From assembly GCA_014529385.2 (NCBI GenBank), contig CM043956.1, positions 92,973,721-93,037,720 on the forward strand: a DNA stretch of 64,000 nucleotides, written 5' to 3'. The position numbers were made by a program, and so were the translations under genes. This document shows positions 9,724 to 21,725 of this stretch, piece after piece. This stretch comes from Adiantum capillus-veneris. Lineage: Eukaryota > Streptophyta > Polypodiopsida > Polypodiales > Pteridaceae. The first letter of the stretch is position 1. Each line of letters opens with the position of its first letter. The notes under the pieces were generated by a model, which was not told the DNA's origin, made no database searches, and worked only from the letters and a program-made list of their open reading frames with translations.

Positions 9724-11170
9724 TGAAGGAAAAAATCACTCTTCTTTTGGTTAATGAAGAGTTTATTCTTCCTCAAAGCTTGAAATATTACTTGTAGATG
9801 TTGCTTGTGCTCCTCAATAGACTCGGAGTAGATGATGATATCATCAAAGAACTCTCGGGAAACATACGGTAGGGTCAAAAGATTTTCTCCACTAGGCGGT
9901 TGAATGTGGTTGGACCATTTGTCAAGCCAAAAGGCATGACGAGATATTCATAAAGACCAAACATTGTACGAAACATGGTCTTTATGATATCTTCATTCAC
10001 TATCCTTATTTGATGATAGCCACTTTTAAGGTCAATCCTATTGAAGTAGGTTGAGCCTTGTAGCTTATCAAACAGATATTTCTACCCGCGGTATGGGAAA
10101 TCTATTTTTGATAGTGATATAATTTAGTGCTCCATAGTCCACACACATGTGGTATGTGCCATCTTTCTTTTGCACTAGAAGGATTGGTGAACAAAAGGAA
10201 GAGGAACTAGGCCTCACCATCCCCTTATCTACATCTCATGAACTTGCCTCATAATCTCCTCTTGTTGAGCTTGAGAAACTCTTTAAAGAGGCTTATTAGG
10301 TGGTGAGCTCCGAGGTAGAAGCTTTATGCTATGGTCATCATCCCCTCGTTTGGGTGGTAGCTCTTCAGGGATGTCATCAATAAAAACATTTTGGAATCCT
10401 TTTAGGAAATTAGACAACTCTACTTTCTCTTGATTGCTGTCATTTTTACTTGAAACGTTAGGGTCATTTGTGGATTCTTTGACAAAAATAATGTACGCAA
10501 AAACTGAACTAGCATCTATATACATGCTCTTTTTCCTGTAGGTGAAGTAGATTCTCCTTTCAGGGAAATTCATGTTGGCAGCCATGTGGTTGAACTATGG
10601 TGCCCCTAGGATAGCATCCTCATGTTGGAGAGGGAGATGAACAAATCTTCTTTATCAACATAGCTTTGGACATGGAGCCTCAACTTCTCGATTAAGGGCG
10701 TGACGGAGGCTTGTTGTCCCTTGAAATCTCCCTCGATAGTGATCGTATCTCCCATCTCAAAATCTTGTATGCCCAGCTTGGTGGCCAACTCCTTGGATAT
10801 GAAACTGTGAGTAGAGCTAGGGTCAAAGATAATAAGGGAATCATGTTGTCTCACCTTACCCCATGCATACGAAAGGCATGGACCTTTGCAATGAGCATCC
10901 TCTTTTGGAGCTTCAACCATGGACGCTCTAGGAGCATCATTACGTACATTTCTCTTGGGGCAAGAACGATAACCATGTCCTTGCTCCCCACACTCAAAAC
11001 ATATATGATCTTTACAAAAGGCCTCTAACTCTTCAGGAGAGAACTTGTTTTTACCTTTGTAAGCTCCTTTCTCCGTGGGCTTACTGTTATTGGTGTTAAT
11101 ATTGCCTTGGGAAAGGTTTTGAGCATTTCTCTTCCCTTTTGCTTCATTTTGATCCTTATTTTCCATGAGC
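9724..11170 (-). pseudogene. chromovirus gag-pol remnant (zinc knuckle, protease, RT fingers)
   Basis: Read on the minus strand from 11166: a CCHC zinc knuckle (CFECGEQGHGYRSC), a protease (IIFDPSSTHSFIS; the relative at 48.2 kb has DPGST), a linker, and RT pieces ending in the catalytic FFDDII and the following helix. It is the same family as the chromovirus at 44.6-53.4 kb (shared KGKNK, SPEELE, EHKQHLQVIFQ). Several frameshifts and stops show decay. RT stops abruptly at 9724 where the first element's LTR begins, so RNase H and integrase should lie on the far side of that element, left of this window. The 11170 end abuts a LINE. Confidence 0.85.
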
Positions 11171-11189
11171 TTGAAATTTCATCTCGCCC

Positions 11190-13260
11190 CTTATTGGAAA
11201 TTGATCCTTAAAGCAACCATATATTTGAGACCGTCAGCTTGACCTCGGGTCAGGGCCGAACAGTCCAAAAGAATGTGGTCAATTGATTGTCCGCCCTCCA
11301 AGTCATTGCATAGGGGGCATGCACTCCCCCTCGGTAAGACTTTATCTGCCAGTCTTAATCCTCCTACTCGGGCGAGCAGTAAGAGGCGCTCGCTGTCACG
11401 CTTCATATTCAGAGATAAGTTACACCAAAAAAGGTACTTGCGCGTGATATTCATCCCACGGAGCTTATGGTTGGGAGTTGTATGCCTTCCGAAAATCGAC
11501 GAATACTGCATACGTCGGTCTACCATCGAGTCTTTCGTTGTAGGACAATTTCCTTTAGGCACGCGACTTGTCCAATGCACTCCTCACAAAATCGGAAGCC
11601 CGCTTGGCCCTTCAAGAAGAAGCCGCGCTCTTCTAGAGTCCTAGCAATGTGTGTTACTAAAATAGTAGTCACGAGCTTAAGTGCTACATTGATGAGAGAG
11701 ATACCTCGGTAATTATCTGTAACCGTGGGGTCACCCTTCTTCCGGATGGAGATGAGCACCACGACAGCGTGCTCTTCTGGGACCTCCCTGTATCGAAAAT
11801 AGATTGGACAACTCTCAACAAGTAAACTCTTCCCATAAGTGTTCTAGGCAAACCCCTATCGTTCCGGGCACCTTTGTCCTTAACGAGGAGCTTGAACACT
11901 TCCGGCGGGATACCATCCACTCCCGCCGCCTTGTGACGCTTCAGTCCTTGGCAAGCCTACGGACTTCCGACCACGTGAAAGGGTCATTCACCTCCATCAT
12001 TCTCTACCACATTCTGACAGGCTTGCCCTGTCCGAGAATACTTTGGTATAATGCCTTCGCCAGATTTCAAGAGTTTCCTCTTCGCCTACACTATCCAGAA
12101 GGGGCTGCACTGTCTAGCTTTTGGGACCTTTTCCCAACATTCGTTGGTTCAAGCTCCACCACTTCTTGTGCTCTCTTCGGCGCAAGAGCTCGGAGCCTTT
12201 CTTTGCTAGTTGTTCCTGGACCAGGCGCTGAGAGTCCTTTTCCGCGGCACGAGCCAGTCCTCGTGCCTGTACAAACGCATTCCACGCATCTCTACCTTGG
12301 GTCAACCGCAGGCCTTGCGCTTGTTGTTGATCACGCGCCTAGTCTTGGAATCTAGCCTAGTTCGCTTGTCCACCGATTCGGGATGCCACCTCCCAAAGAC
12401 CCGGGCCTCCTTTTCTATGGCTTTGACGATAGCCTCAAAACCGTGGATCAATTGATGGGTTATTGTATCCGGGCCCTCAGAGTCGTTCAACTGAAGGAGG
12501 AGCTCCCACTTATTGCTATGCAAAAAGAGTCCTGTAGCACCCCTTGACTTTAGTCGCATCGATCCTCGGTCGCCTTTCAACTGCGGGTTTTACCCCTACG
12601 CCCGATACGGTGCCTAAGATCTTGCATGACACCGGCCAGTGATCCGAAATGCCCGTGCTCTGCAGGACATAGGATTTATGAAGGGAGGACAACGCCAGAC
12701 TGTTGACTATAAGAAAATCGATGTCCGATCTTCCCTTATCACGGGGGGAGTGATACATGAGAGGGGAGCCATGACACTGAAGGATTTGATACTTTGGGGC
12801 ACCTAGACTCTAGCCACTTAGCCATCCTACACTAGGACATGTTCCAATCGCCTCCCACAATGACTAGGACATTCTTTTGGGCCACCTTCACTAGATTTTT
12901 CACTAGAGTCTCTAACATATCGATGCGCGCTTCCTTTAGTGCCCTCTGAGGCACGTACACATCCCCGTGGAAACACGGTGCCGTCTGCCCCTCCGGGTGT
13001 AGCTGGACGAAGATACCGTTGGGGGAAGACACGCTGAGCTCAAAGGCCTAGCATCGCCGGGAGGTAAGGGAGATCAATCCTCTCTCGCCAGGTTTGTCTG
13101 ACCCAAGGGACTAAAAGGTATTAAATCCCGATACCTTTAACGGCCAACTACCTAAGAACATTCGCATTTCCTGCAACCCTAGTGTTCCCTTTGAATCAGA
13201 CACTCAAGTTCAATCCGTTTGTTCCGAAGGCCATTTACGTTCAGTGTGGTCAACGAGTCC
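11190..13260 (-). pseudogene. decayed LINE (endonuclease, RT fingers, Cys-His tail)
   Basis: On the minus strand the APE-type endonuclease starts near 13245 (LNVNGLRNKR) and continues with GDVYVPQ, VIVGGDWNMS and SDHWPV, the DNA-nicking motifs of LINE ORF2. A linker (12.1-12.6 kb) leads to RT fingers (KKGDPTVTDNYRGISLINVALK, 11.5-11.9 kb in two frames). RT then jumps near 11476 straight to the C-terminus (HKLRGMNITRKYLFW) with a Cys-His motif (CPLCNDLEGGQSIDHILLDC). The palm with the FADD box is therefore deleted. Many stops and frameshifts show it is dead. The copy at 39.1-40.5 kb keeps the missing palm. Confidence 0.85.
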
Positions 13261-13699
13261 CTCCGGGAGGGGCTTCTTACTTGGCGTTACCCCCCTTGAG
13301 CGCTGACTATAGGGGACTGACACCTTGGCATGCCATCTGGAGAGGCGGGATTCGCAGTGCAAGCGCTGGACAAGGTCGCTCGCGGCAAGTGGGGACTTCA
13401 AGATAACATGAAACCTATTGTTCACGTTGGTAACTCGTAAAATCTATGACTTTCCCACAATCAACTCGAGTTGCCATCTGAAGGTAACCTTAGAGTAGGC
13501 CAACGGGAGGCCAACACGTTCCAGACGCATACCTTACACAAGCGGCTTGCCGACACCATACGTCCAAGGGACCTAATTCGGATCATCTCCTTAGCGCGAT
13601 CCATCCTCCGGACAGATGATGAAGCGTCACTTGCCCCCCCGGGGGGAGGGGCAAGGCCTTGCGAGATAGAGGACACTGCCTTTAAGAGCGTTCTGATAT
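13261..13699. other. unassigned, GC-rich stretch next to LINE and copia debris
   Basis: This may be LINE sequence upstream of the endonuclease, but no motif can be assigned. It contains a run of C then G near 13636-13647. No supported gene. Confidence 0.3.
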
Positions 13700-13950
13700 T
13701 TGCAAGCTTGCGCTTGATGCCATGGTCCAAACAAAATTGGATGAATGCTTTGGAGGTAAACTCCCCACCTTTGTTTCGAACGAATAGTCTTCAAATCTAC
13801 ATTCTTCTCCTTCTCCACAAGAGCACACAAATTCTTGAGAACATCATATGCCTCTGACTTGTGTTGTCCATCTATTAATCTTGACTCAACTTCCTTCAGA
13901 GTTCATATTCTTTTCCTAGCTGCCAGGGGTGTAAATGCTTTGGACACAAG
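13700..13950 (-). pseudogene. Ty1/copia integrase fragment
   Basis: The minus strand encodes KSEAYDVLKNLCALVEKEKN and, in a shifted frame, GGEFTSKAFIQFC followed by DHGIKRKLA, the region around the second catalytic residue of copia integrases. One frameshift separates the halves. Close relatives occur at 16.2-16.4 and 40.5-40.8 kb, so this is a dispersed family fragment. Confidence 0.8.
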
Positions 13951-15770
13951 AAGCTACGTCCCATATCTTGTTTTTTGAACAAAAGATCCTTCCATTATTT
14001 AAGAAAACTGCCCATTGGACTACAAACTGCCCCTTCAAGAGTTGGCTACACCCTCATCCCTTTGTCGGCCATAGTGTAATCCCGCTTCCTGCACTCTGGG
14101 TCTTTACCCAAGACAACCGAGGCTCACTCTTTGAGGAAAAAGTGATTGATATCCTGGCAATGGAACCTTGAAACCAGTTCGTGGGGCGGTAGGCTTTGAC
14201 TTTCACCCGAAATTCTTTACTTTAGATACACACACAGAGCACTTTGCAAAGAGAACCTGTGACGGGAATTAACACTTGACTACACACACGGCTCAAAAGC
14301 TAGAATGCCCCAAGCAGACGCCGACAACCTGTAGGCCCCAAAATTGGCGCCCCTTTCGGTATTCTTTATTCTTTGAGAGGGAAAATTAGAAATTAAGGTC
14401 CTAGGAATCCTTTACCTATATCACACTAGATACTACCTGATTTTGCCAAATTTTGACAACATAACAACCCCAAAACTTGCGGGAAATCAATTCCCCTGCT
14501 AGATCTCACTTGCACTGGCCTAAACCCTCTGATTCCTGCCCAAAAACAGTAAATTCAGCTTGCCATATTTACTGGTTTTTGCCCTGTTTTCAGCCCCAAA
14601 CAGTCCCCTAGCTGTTCTCTACTAGTGGGGCACGATTCCCAAGTGTTCTGGCGTCTGTATGGCTGTAAAATAGTCAATTTTTTGCGCATACACAGTGCTG
14701 AATTTGCACCTGTACGGTGAGGTTACGACCCTCACCGGTGCCTGCTTTGGATTAGCAGCTATCTACCCCTGTTCCTGCTCAAGGAGGCTCTTGCCTCAAC
14801 ACAAAAGCATGAACCCACACAGTTGTACATCATTCAAATGAAGAGCCCTCTTGTGGGGCATCACATAATTGCACGTAGAGGAGAGAGAGAGCAATGTGTA
14901 GCATGTAGGGCATCACTCCTAGCACCACACTGTACATGGGAGGGAAAGAAAGCACTCCATAGCTCTTAACCTATGAAAAACAGCAAAGTGAGGCTCCTCT
15001 CAGCTTAAAATTCAGCGCAAAATTTTCTGGATGGGCAAGTTCATGAAATTCTGCCACTTGGCGCATTTACAAGCATTTTCCCGTTTCGGGTTTGCCGCCT
15101 AAAAATCTCCCGACTGGTTGCTCAATTGACTTCGCGGCAAAGTTGTAAAGTGTTCCCCTAGTCATACCGGAGGTAATGACGCGAACACATTTCACGGCCC
15201 AAAATAGCAGTTCCCTAAATTTTTGGAAATGATTCTGTTGGGCTCCCTGTGGTCATCTGACCATCTATCCTCATTGGGACCGCATCCAAAAATGCAATGT
15301 GTCCGAGCTGTGGATATTTTCTGCTGGTAGTCCCACCTTGACTTTATGCCTTTATTGAGTTCACTTCCTAGTATCCACCAACTTGCTAAGTGCGACGGGG
15401 GGACCTATATGATCTTGCTCTGAGCCTAGACATCCTCTTACTATACGAATTCAAGTGCCGACAGCACAGAAGATGCCTAATCAACGTATTTACCACGAAG
15501 GACATTCACGAGCTTCAACAGCCACACAGATTTTGGACATCCTAGGACAGTCACGGGGATGATGATGTTTCTTACCCTCCTGATCCATCATTAGATTGTA
15601 TCTTTGTTTCTTGCTAGAGAGACCCAACTCGATCTCTCACACACACACAGTTTTATTTATGTCTCGCAATGAGTTGAAAGATGTTTAAATGAGAGTAGGG
15701 CCATTCTAATTCATTGTTGACTACATGTTGTCTTTTACAAATTAGAAAAACAAAATGAAGAATCCAAGTA
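13951..15770. other. no recognisable gene; possible retroelement non-coding sequence
   Basis: About 1.8 kb of mixed sequence with short CA and GA runs. No domain, paired repeat or clear LTR boundary was found. Its place beside copia fragments suggests decayed retroelement DNA. Confidence 0.3.
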
Positions 15771-16060
15771 TACACCCAGTTTTACAAATTATAAGATCAT
15801 CCTCCATGGTTTTCCGAGCTTTAAAATATACTTGATGTCACCACCACTTTAACGCATTTCAACATCAAATGAAAGACCACACACTGATATTTATATTAGT
15901 ATTGATCATCTTCTCGCAAGGCTCTAAACATTTGGACACAAGCACGATTACTTCATCATCTTCTAAATCTTTTCCTTTGTAAAAGTGATTTTCATTATGA
16001 TAGGCAAGGATTTGTGCTTCTGCTACTCTTCTTCCCTCTTTTAAAAGATAGTGCCACAAC
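15771..16060 (-). repeat. dispersed repeat with conserved minus-strand peptide (copy 1)
   Basis: The minus strand encodes KEGRRVAEAQILAYHNENHF and KGKDLEDDEV. Copies of the same DNA occur at 25740-26030 and 26060-26340. The peptide is not one I recognise. It joins copia integrase sequence at its right end, so it may be a segment of that element rather than a host gene. Confidence 0.6.
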
Positions 16061-16500
16061 TTCCTTGGCCCATGAGAACTTCAGCAATCCTCGATGCTCG
16101 AGCGAAATCTCTTGCATCTCAACCATTGTCCTATTATTCCTCTCCACAACTCCATTCTCTGAGAGCGATCCAAGTATTTGCAAGCTTACGCTTGATGCCA
16201 TGGTCCAAACAAAATTGGATGAATGCTTTGGAGATAAACTAAACTCCCCACCTTTATTTCGAACGAATAGTCTTCAACTCTGCATTGCTCTCATTTTCCA
16301 CAAGAGCACAAAAATTCTTGAGGAGATCATATGCCTCTGACTTGTGCTGTCCATCTTTTAATCTTGTGTGTTGTCCATCTTTTAATCTTGATGCAACTTC
16401 CTTCGAAGTTCATATTGTTTTCCTAGCAGCCACAGGGTGTAAATGCTTTGGAAACAACGATTGATTTCTCTTTGATCACACAAAATGGACTATGCATATA
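16060..16500 (-). pseudogene. Ty1/copia integrase fragment
   Basis: The minus strand shows the third catalytic region of copia integrase (SENGVVERNNRTMVEM, then EHRGLLKFSWAKEVVAL) and, further right, the GGEF region seen at 13.7 kb. The usual motif is QNGVVERKNRT, so the Glu is kept. Frames are broken and the DNA between the motifs is shortened. Confidence 0.8.
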
Positions 16501-16744
16501 ACACTAGATTGGCTAACATGTCCAAGCCCTTGAGTTCTTCCACCACACGGGAGACTTGGGCGTGACTGATTTGATATAGACCCTTCGGCCACTGGCCATC
16601 TTTTCTGTGACGCCTCTTAATAGAGCTTGTAGACACATTGTGGTATATTTGTTTTCAAACACCGAGAGTGCGCCTTGCCATGTATACATACATGAGGATT
16701 CCTCGACAAAGGATGTAGCTATAAGGAGTGCACACTCATCTTGG
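16500..16744 (-). pseudogene. copia-related fragment, duplicated at 36.4 kb
   Basis: The minus strand reads FENKYTTMCLQALLRGVTEKM and VTPKSPVWWKNSR in one frame. Nearly the same sequence is at 36376-36588. It follows copia integrase DNA in both places, so I place it in the same element family, perhaps the region before the integrase core. Domain identity is uncertain. Confidence 0.5.
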
Positions 16745-16885
16745 GCACAGGTTGAATAGGCTCTCCACACAAGGGTAGCTCCAATGCAGACTACTCTCCC
16801 TCAAGCCGCCATCGAAGACCGCCAAGTTGGCTGCGGCAGCATCACTTCTCGATCACTCACCCCATGAGGATTGTATAACCGATAA
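16745..16885 (+). pseudogene. LINE fragment covering the ORF1 end and ORF2 start
   Basis: The plus strand encodes SKTAKLAAAASLL followed by CCCCATGAGGATTGT, matching the LINE at 54.5 kb (SKIARLAAAEASVL, then CCCCATGAGGATCGT). It is only about 140 bp, so it is a template-switch or recombination scrap. Confidence 0.6.
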
Positions 16886-17850
16886 GTACACAATAGAGGG
16901 CAGTACTAATTCAATACCTACTAATTTCACAGAGAATTGAGAAGAAGAGAGAGCACAGACGCATCCAACAACTAGATTATCACTACGCACACGAAGACTC
17001 ACAATCCAAGTAAAAGATATCTGTTAGATAACCATAACACCCCTATGAGCATACTTGTCTGGAGAGGTAGGTCTTCAGCTCTCCACCCAACCATTAAGAT
17101 ACACCCAACCATCGAGATAATGAGGAGTGCTCCTCACTAATACAATTACATACTAATTTCACACAAAGGATTAAGAAGAAGAAAGAACATAGATAAATCC
17201 ATCAACTATATTATCACTACGCACAAGAAGAATGATACTCATAGAGTGAAAGATACCTAAGCATAACACCAATACGAGCGTACCTGCCATATATCATCAC
17301 TACGCACACGAAGACCGACAATCCGCCGAGTGAAAGATATCTATTAGAATACTATAAGACCCCTACGGGCGTAGTTGCCATGGAGGGATAGGTCGTTAGC
17401 TCTATAGGTTACCTGCATTTCCCCTCCTCTCTAAGAAGAGATTCTATCCTCAAAAACCAAATGGAAAAACCTCTTGGAAATTGCACATTGGCGTTCCGAG
17501 TGAAAGATATCTTTTAGAATACTATAAAACCACTACGGACGTACTTGCCATGGAGGGATAGGTCGTCAGCTCTCCACCCAACCATTGAAATAATGAGAGA
17601 AGTGTCCCTAATTCCCAGACCTTAGAGATATGTGGCCTGCCGTCCACATTGATCTGGCCTCCCAGGCACTACGACCAGACGGTCTCCACCTGAACCCTGT
17701 CCTCACAGCTCTATGGCTAGATGACGGTCGACCTCGTCACAGCCATTATAGGCTACTTGACATTGCCCCTCCTCTTTAAGAAGAGTTTCTATCCTCAGAA
17801 ACCAAATGGAAAAACCTCTTGGAAATTGCACATCGGCGTTCTCAAGTAGC
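16886..17850 (-). repeat. gypsy LTR fragments in tandem, with polypurine tract and pol tail
   Basis: Several overlapping pieces of one LTR family (shared GTGAAAGATATCT, CTACGGGCGTA, TCTCCACCCAACCATTGA) lie in a row. At 17757-17800 the minus strand reads a purine tract (AAAGAGGAGGGG) followed by CAATGTCAAG, the layout of a 3' LTR start in plant gypsy elements. The pol C-terminus (LLENADVQFPRGF) precedes it. Related LTR pieces are at 26450-27030 and 36900-37040. Confidence 0.65.
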
Positions 17851-18447
17851 TGTTGCATTGTCTATTCGCCTTCAAGGCATCCTTCTCAGCAATGCTTTTC
17901 TTTGATTGTTGTTGCTTGCTTTTGCTCTTACCCTTATCCTTCTTGTTGTTGTTGAAACAACCGGCAAAGGGGGAAACTCCCTTGTTGGGGGAACGCCAAG
18001 AAGGGAAGGTTTGCAACGAGAGAGAGCACACGAATGGCCGACGGTACGAACAACGACGACGGCAGGCCCGATCCGGAGTGAGGAGCGTTGACGGTGCGCG
18101 ACGAAGGGTTGACGCACCGACGTGACTCGAGTAGGTCGATGGAGCTGATAATTTAGGGTTAGATGCGTTGACGGGATGGCATGGGCCGACGGGTGTGGAC
18201 GGGACTCGTTGACCGGACGGTCGGGCCTGTAGAATTGTCGGGGCCAACAGATGTGCAAGGGACGCGTTCACGGGACAGTGCGGGCCGACGGAGCCGACAG
18301 ACCGGCGAGGGACGCGTCCGCCAAGACGGCACAGTAGATGAGAGGGCCGGAGTGAAAGGAAACTCCACGTCACGTGGCCGGTCACATCGACGGTGTGCCA
18401 GGGAGAAGTTATATTAGCGTTCTTGGAAGACCACCTTTGGATTGGCC
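17851..18447. other. GC-rich low-complexity tract with degenerate GACGGG repeats
   Basis: Imperfect repeats around GACGGGACGCGTT run through 18150-18340. Open frames on both strands exist only because stop codons are rare in such DNA. No protein domain is visible. Confidence 0.35.
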
Positions 18448-19180
18448 CGCTCGAAACTCATTCTTTTGCGGCTGGAAGAAGAGCCCCTCTGGTTTCGGCA
18501 TGCTCCAAGGGTCCAAGAGGAGAGAAATCATGAGTGCCTTTTTTCCCATGTTTCAGAGGCACGTACACTTGAGGCTTCGCCGCTCTTGGGACAATGAGTA
18601 ATACTAGTGTCGATTTATAACACTATGGGGACGGAGAGTTCCCGACCAATCGGGACCACCCTTCTCATAGGCATTGGCAACCTGAGCCAAGCCCCCACTT
18701 TCCACCCCCACACTCACACTTCTTTGTGTGTCCTAATTACTACCACAATGGTTGTTCAACATATAAGTTCCTTGATTAGATTCCGATTCACAGGGTTCGT
18801 TAAGACAGCCCTTCAACCAGTATTGCAAAGCGGCACCAAGACAGTAATTCTGGTAAAAATTCTACTCAAACTTATTCATTAAAATTCCAATGTTGTGGAG
18901 GTAGTGGGCCCTTTTAATGTTTTTGTTTTTACAACATCCCCTCACATGCGCACTCGCTGTGAGGGACCGCTCGAAACTCATTCTTTCGTGGCTGGAAGAA
19001 GAGGCCCTCTGGTTTCGGCATGCTCCAAGGGTCCAAGAAATTCCACCGCGAAGGTTTTGTAGAAGGGCGCCGACCCACCGACGTCCGTGCATGAAAAGTT
19101 CACCTTCACTAGCTTCAAAGAGACATGCCGCGAATCCTGTCGGCTTTTAGACTCCTTATCGGGGAGATCCCGCAGGGCAG
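18448..19180. repeat. dispersed repeat R (two partial copies)
   Basis: The sequence from CGCTCGAAACTCATTC through CATGCTCCAAGGGTCC is present at 18448-18515 and again at 18968-19180 with its full right part. Larger copies are at 20943-21410 and 42131-42600. Each full copy is led by GTGGGCCCTTTTAATG. I do not recognise a coding function. Confidence 0.65.
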
Positions 19181-19300
19181 CAATGTCTCGCCCACTGTGT
19201 CCCGGCTCCAGCATGGGGGCGAGGCGGGGACGGCCGATCCTCTAGGCGCAGCCCCTCGCGTACGTCACGGTTCGCGTCGTTCTACTAGGAGGTGGGTGTC

Positions 19301-19367
<67 letters not shown>

Positions 19368-19700
19368 CTTAATGAACTTCTCACAACGTCGCCGGCGGCG
19401 AACCACCAGCGTCGTCGCGATCCGAAAACTTCACGGGACCATTCAATCAGTAGGAGCGATGGGCGGTGTGTATAAAGGGCAGGGACATAGTCAACACGAG
19501 CTGATGACTCCCGCTTACTAGAAATTCCTCGTTGAAGATCAATAATTTCAATGATCTATATCCCCATCACGATGAAATTTCAAAAGATTACACGTGCCTA
19601 TCGGCCCAGGGATCCTTGGCGGACCCCGTTAGGGGCGTGACAGTGCCCAAATGCCTCGTAGGGATCCAGATACTGCGAGACCTTTATGGAATTCAAGTAC
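19180..19700 (-). rRNA. 18S 3'-end plus ITS1 fragment (pseudogene)
   Basis: The minus strand carries the nearly universal 18S 3' end (GGAAGGAGAAGTCGTAACAA and AACCTGCGGAAGGATCATTG), with the mature end near 19301 and ITS1 below it to about 19180. 18S homology holds to about 19605 and then switches to unrelated DNA. The same switch occurs at 38628, so the two fragments descend from one already chimeric copy. Too short to be functional. Confidence 0.9.
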
Positions 19701-19767
19701 CGCACGCCCCGCACATCACTTTGAAAAGGAGGGGATGTCACGTGACACATCCAACCCTATGTGTTCG

Positions 19768-20942
19768 TGGACAAGCTACAGCATGATCGGGGTTAAGTCA
19801 ACCCAATCAAGTCTAGATTAGCAGTGATCTTGCACTTTTCGTGAGTCTATTTGTAGACCGTGCATGCCCAATCACTTGGTATAGATGCATATCCTCTGGT
19901 TGCACACAACATGATCATCAGTATTCCCATCAGAATTCACTAGAATCAGTTACGGGAATTTTCCAGTGCATTTAGCCTATTTTCTCTATTTTTGGTATTT
20001 TTCACTTATTACTTTTAAGTGACTTCCCAACAAAAGTAGGTAGGGCAATTTTGCTAAGTTAATATATAAGCAAACCCAAGTTAGCACTTTCTGGCAGAAG
20101 AGGCAGCAGGAGCACATGCTCAACATGCACCTTCTCAGCAGAACCCCAACAGGAACCCTTGGCATTTTTGGTTCCCCCATCCTCGCCATAGACTTCAGCC
20201 CCATCGTTTTGGTTTGCCATCGCTAGCCTCCACCACAGCCTGGCGTTTTCAGCATTTCCTGACCGCATACGACCCCTACCCCCTAACGTTTGCAGATTCC
20301 CCATGATCACCATCAAGTCCCAGATTTTGCTAGCGTTTCCAATTTCATCCATTAGCGTTTTTGGATTCCATCAGCAACAACAGAGCAGCCTCAGCGTTTT
20401 TGGTTTTTAGCCCTTATCGCAGCAAAGGCACAACGTTTCAGCCCTACTAGACAGCAGCAGGAGCATCAGCCCTAGTTGGTTGCAGAAGACCCCATTTTCG
20501 GCCCATAAAAACGCAGCCAAAACAGTCATTTTCAGCCACCGAAACAGCCCTGAAATTCAGCAGTTAGAAAACCACAGATTTCAGCCCTAAAGTCTTCTTC
20601 GTCATCACCGTCGTCGTCATCGGCATAGTCCCAAGTTGCATCAGTCCATTGCATCCGCATTGTACCACTTTATGCAATCATAAGTAGACCACTCTCGTCG
20701 ACGAGAGTGGGGCCTTCGGAGGAGGGTTTTACAACGTCTATGGTGTCGTATCTCTCTTCTCTCTCTATCTCTCAATCTCATACACTTGCATGCACAATGT
20801 CCATTCACTTTGTTTGTGATCATAGCACTTTCCATTAAGAACGGAAGGATCTCCCTTCCATAAGAACTAAAAGGAACCTTGAGCACAGTTCGGAGCACTC
20901 ATCTTGAGCAAAGCGCAAACAATCATTCCGCTGCACCTAACA
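19768..20942 (-). repeat. 1.2-kb solo-LTR-like repeat L, copy 1
   Basis: It begins TGGACAAGCTACAG and ends CCTAACA; read on the minus strand it starts TGTTAGG and ends in CA, as LTRs do. The minus strand has a TATA-like box (CTTATATATT near 20061-20070), about 870 bases from the minus-strand start. It contains a perfect 22-bp palindrome at 20689-20710. Two further copies are at 40963-42130 and 43458-44540. No coding domain or PBS lies next to it, so it is probably a solo LTR. Confidence 0.6.
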
Positions 20943-21410
20943 CAGTGGGACCTTTTAATGTTTTTGTTTTTACAACATCCCCTCACGTGCGCACTCGCCG
21001 TGAGGGGGCTGCTCGAAACTCATTCTTTCGCGGCTAGAAGAAGAGCCCCTCTGGTTTCGGCATGCTCCAAGGGTCGAAGAAATTCCACCGCGAAGGTTCT
21101 GTAGGAAGGGCACCGACACAACCGACGTCCGTGCATGAAAAGTTCACCTTCACCAACTTCGAAGAGACATACCGCGAGTCCTGTCGGCTTTTAGACTCCT
21201 TATCGGGTAGATCCCGTAGGGCAGCACCCCCTCTACTCTCATCACCTAATTGGTTTACTTGCAGGCCGAGGCCAAGTCCTGGGTGCAGGTGACTCGAAAG
21301 GAAGAGGTGCATCGTGAAAAAGGAGGGGTGAGGGGAACTCGTCGCCTCACCTCACCCGTCTCCCGTTTCGCAACTCAGCCCCTTTAATACAAGAGTTGGC
21401 TTTTGGGTGG
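20943..21410. repeat. dispersed repeat R
   Basis: Follows L copy 1 directly, as it follows L copy 2 at 42131. It opens with GTGGGACCTTTTAATG and a GC-rich hairpin (CCCCTCACG ... CGTGAGGGG). Short frames on both strands are not convincing genes. Confidence 0.6.
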
Positions 21411-21663
21411 AGGATGATATTGGCGTCGGGTCAAGGGAGGGTAAGTTGTGGAAAAGGAAGGGTGCGGGGAACTTGTCGCCCCACCTCACCCGTCCCCCGT
21501 TTCACTACTCAACCCCCCGTCTCAAGCATCCACCACCACCCCTTTGGTTCAAGTGAGCTCTTCAAGTGAACATTCTAAACATCATGACACTGACAGCATT
21601 GAGAAAACTGCTAAAACTAGTAAATTTTTCCATTATGTTCATTCCATGGTACAAGGGTGCTCC
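21411..21663. other. no recognisable feature
   Basis: Proline/serine-rich low-complexity reading only. A partial second copy of the GAGGGGAACTCGTCGCC segment is visible at 21460-21500. Confidence 0.3.
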
Positions 21664-21725
21664 TCTTCATACACTAAGTGCTATCAAAATACCTTATATG
21701 TATGATAGCACTTAGTGTATGAAGA
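21664..21725. repeat. perfect 23-bp inverted repeat with 16-bp loop
   Basis: Arms 21664-21686 and 21703-21725 are exact reverse complements (arm begins TCTTCATACACTAAG). Such a hairpin could be a MITE core, a transcription terminator-like structure or a small-RNA precursor; nothing else decides. Confidence 0.8.

Noticed and set aside
17795-18417. 196-codon minus-strand frame and overlapping plus-strand frames
   Set aside because: GC-rich degenerate repeats leave few stop codons on any strand; no motif is visible.
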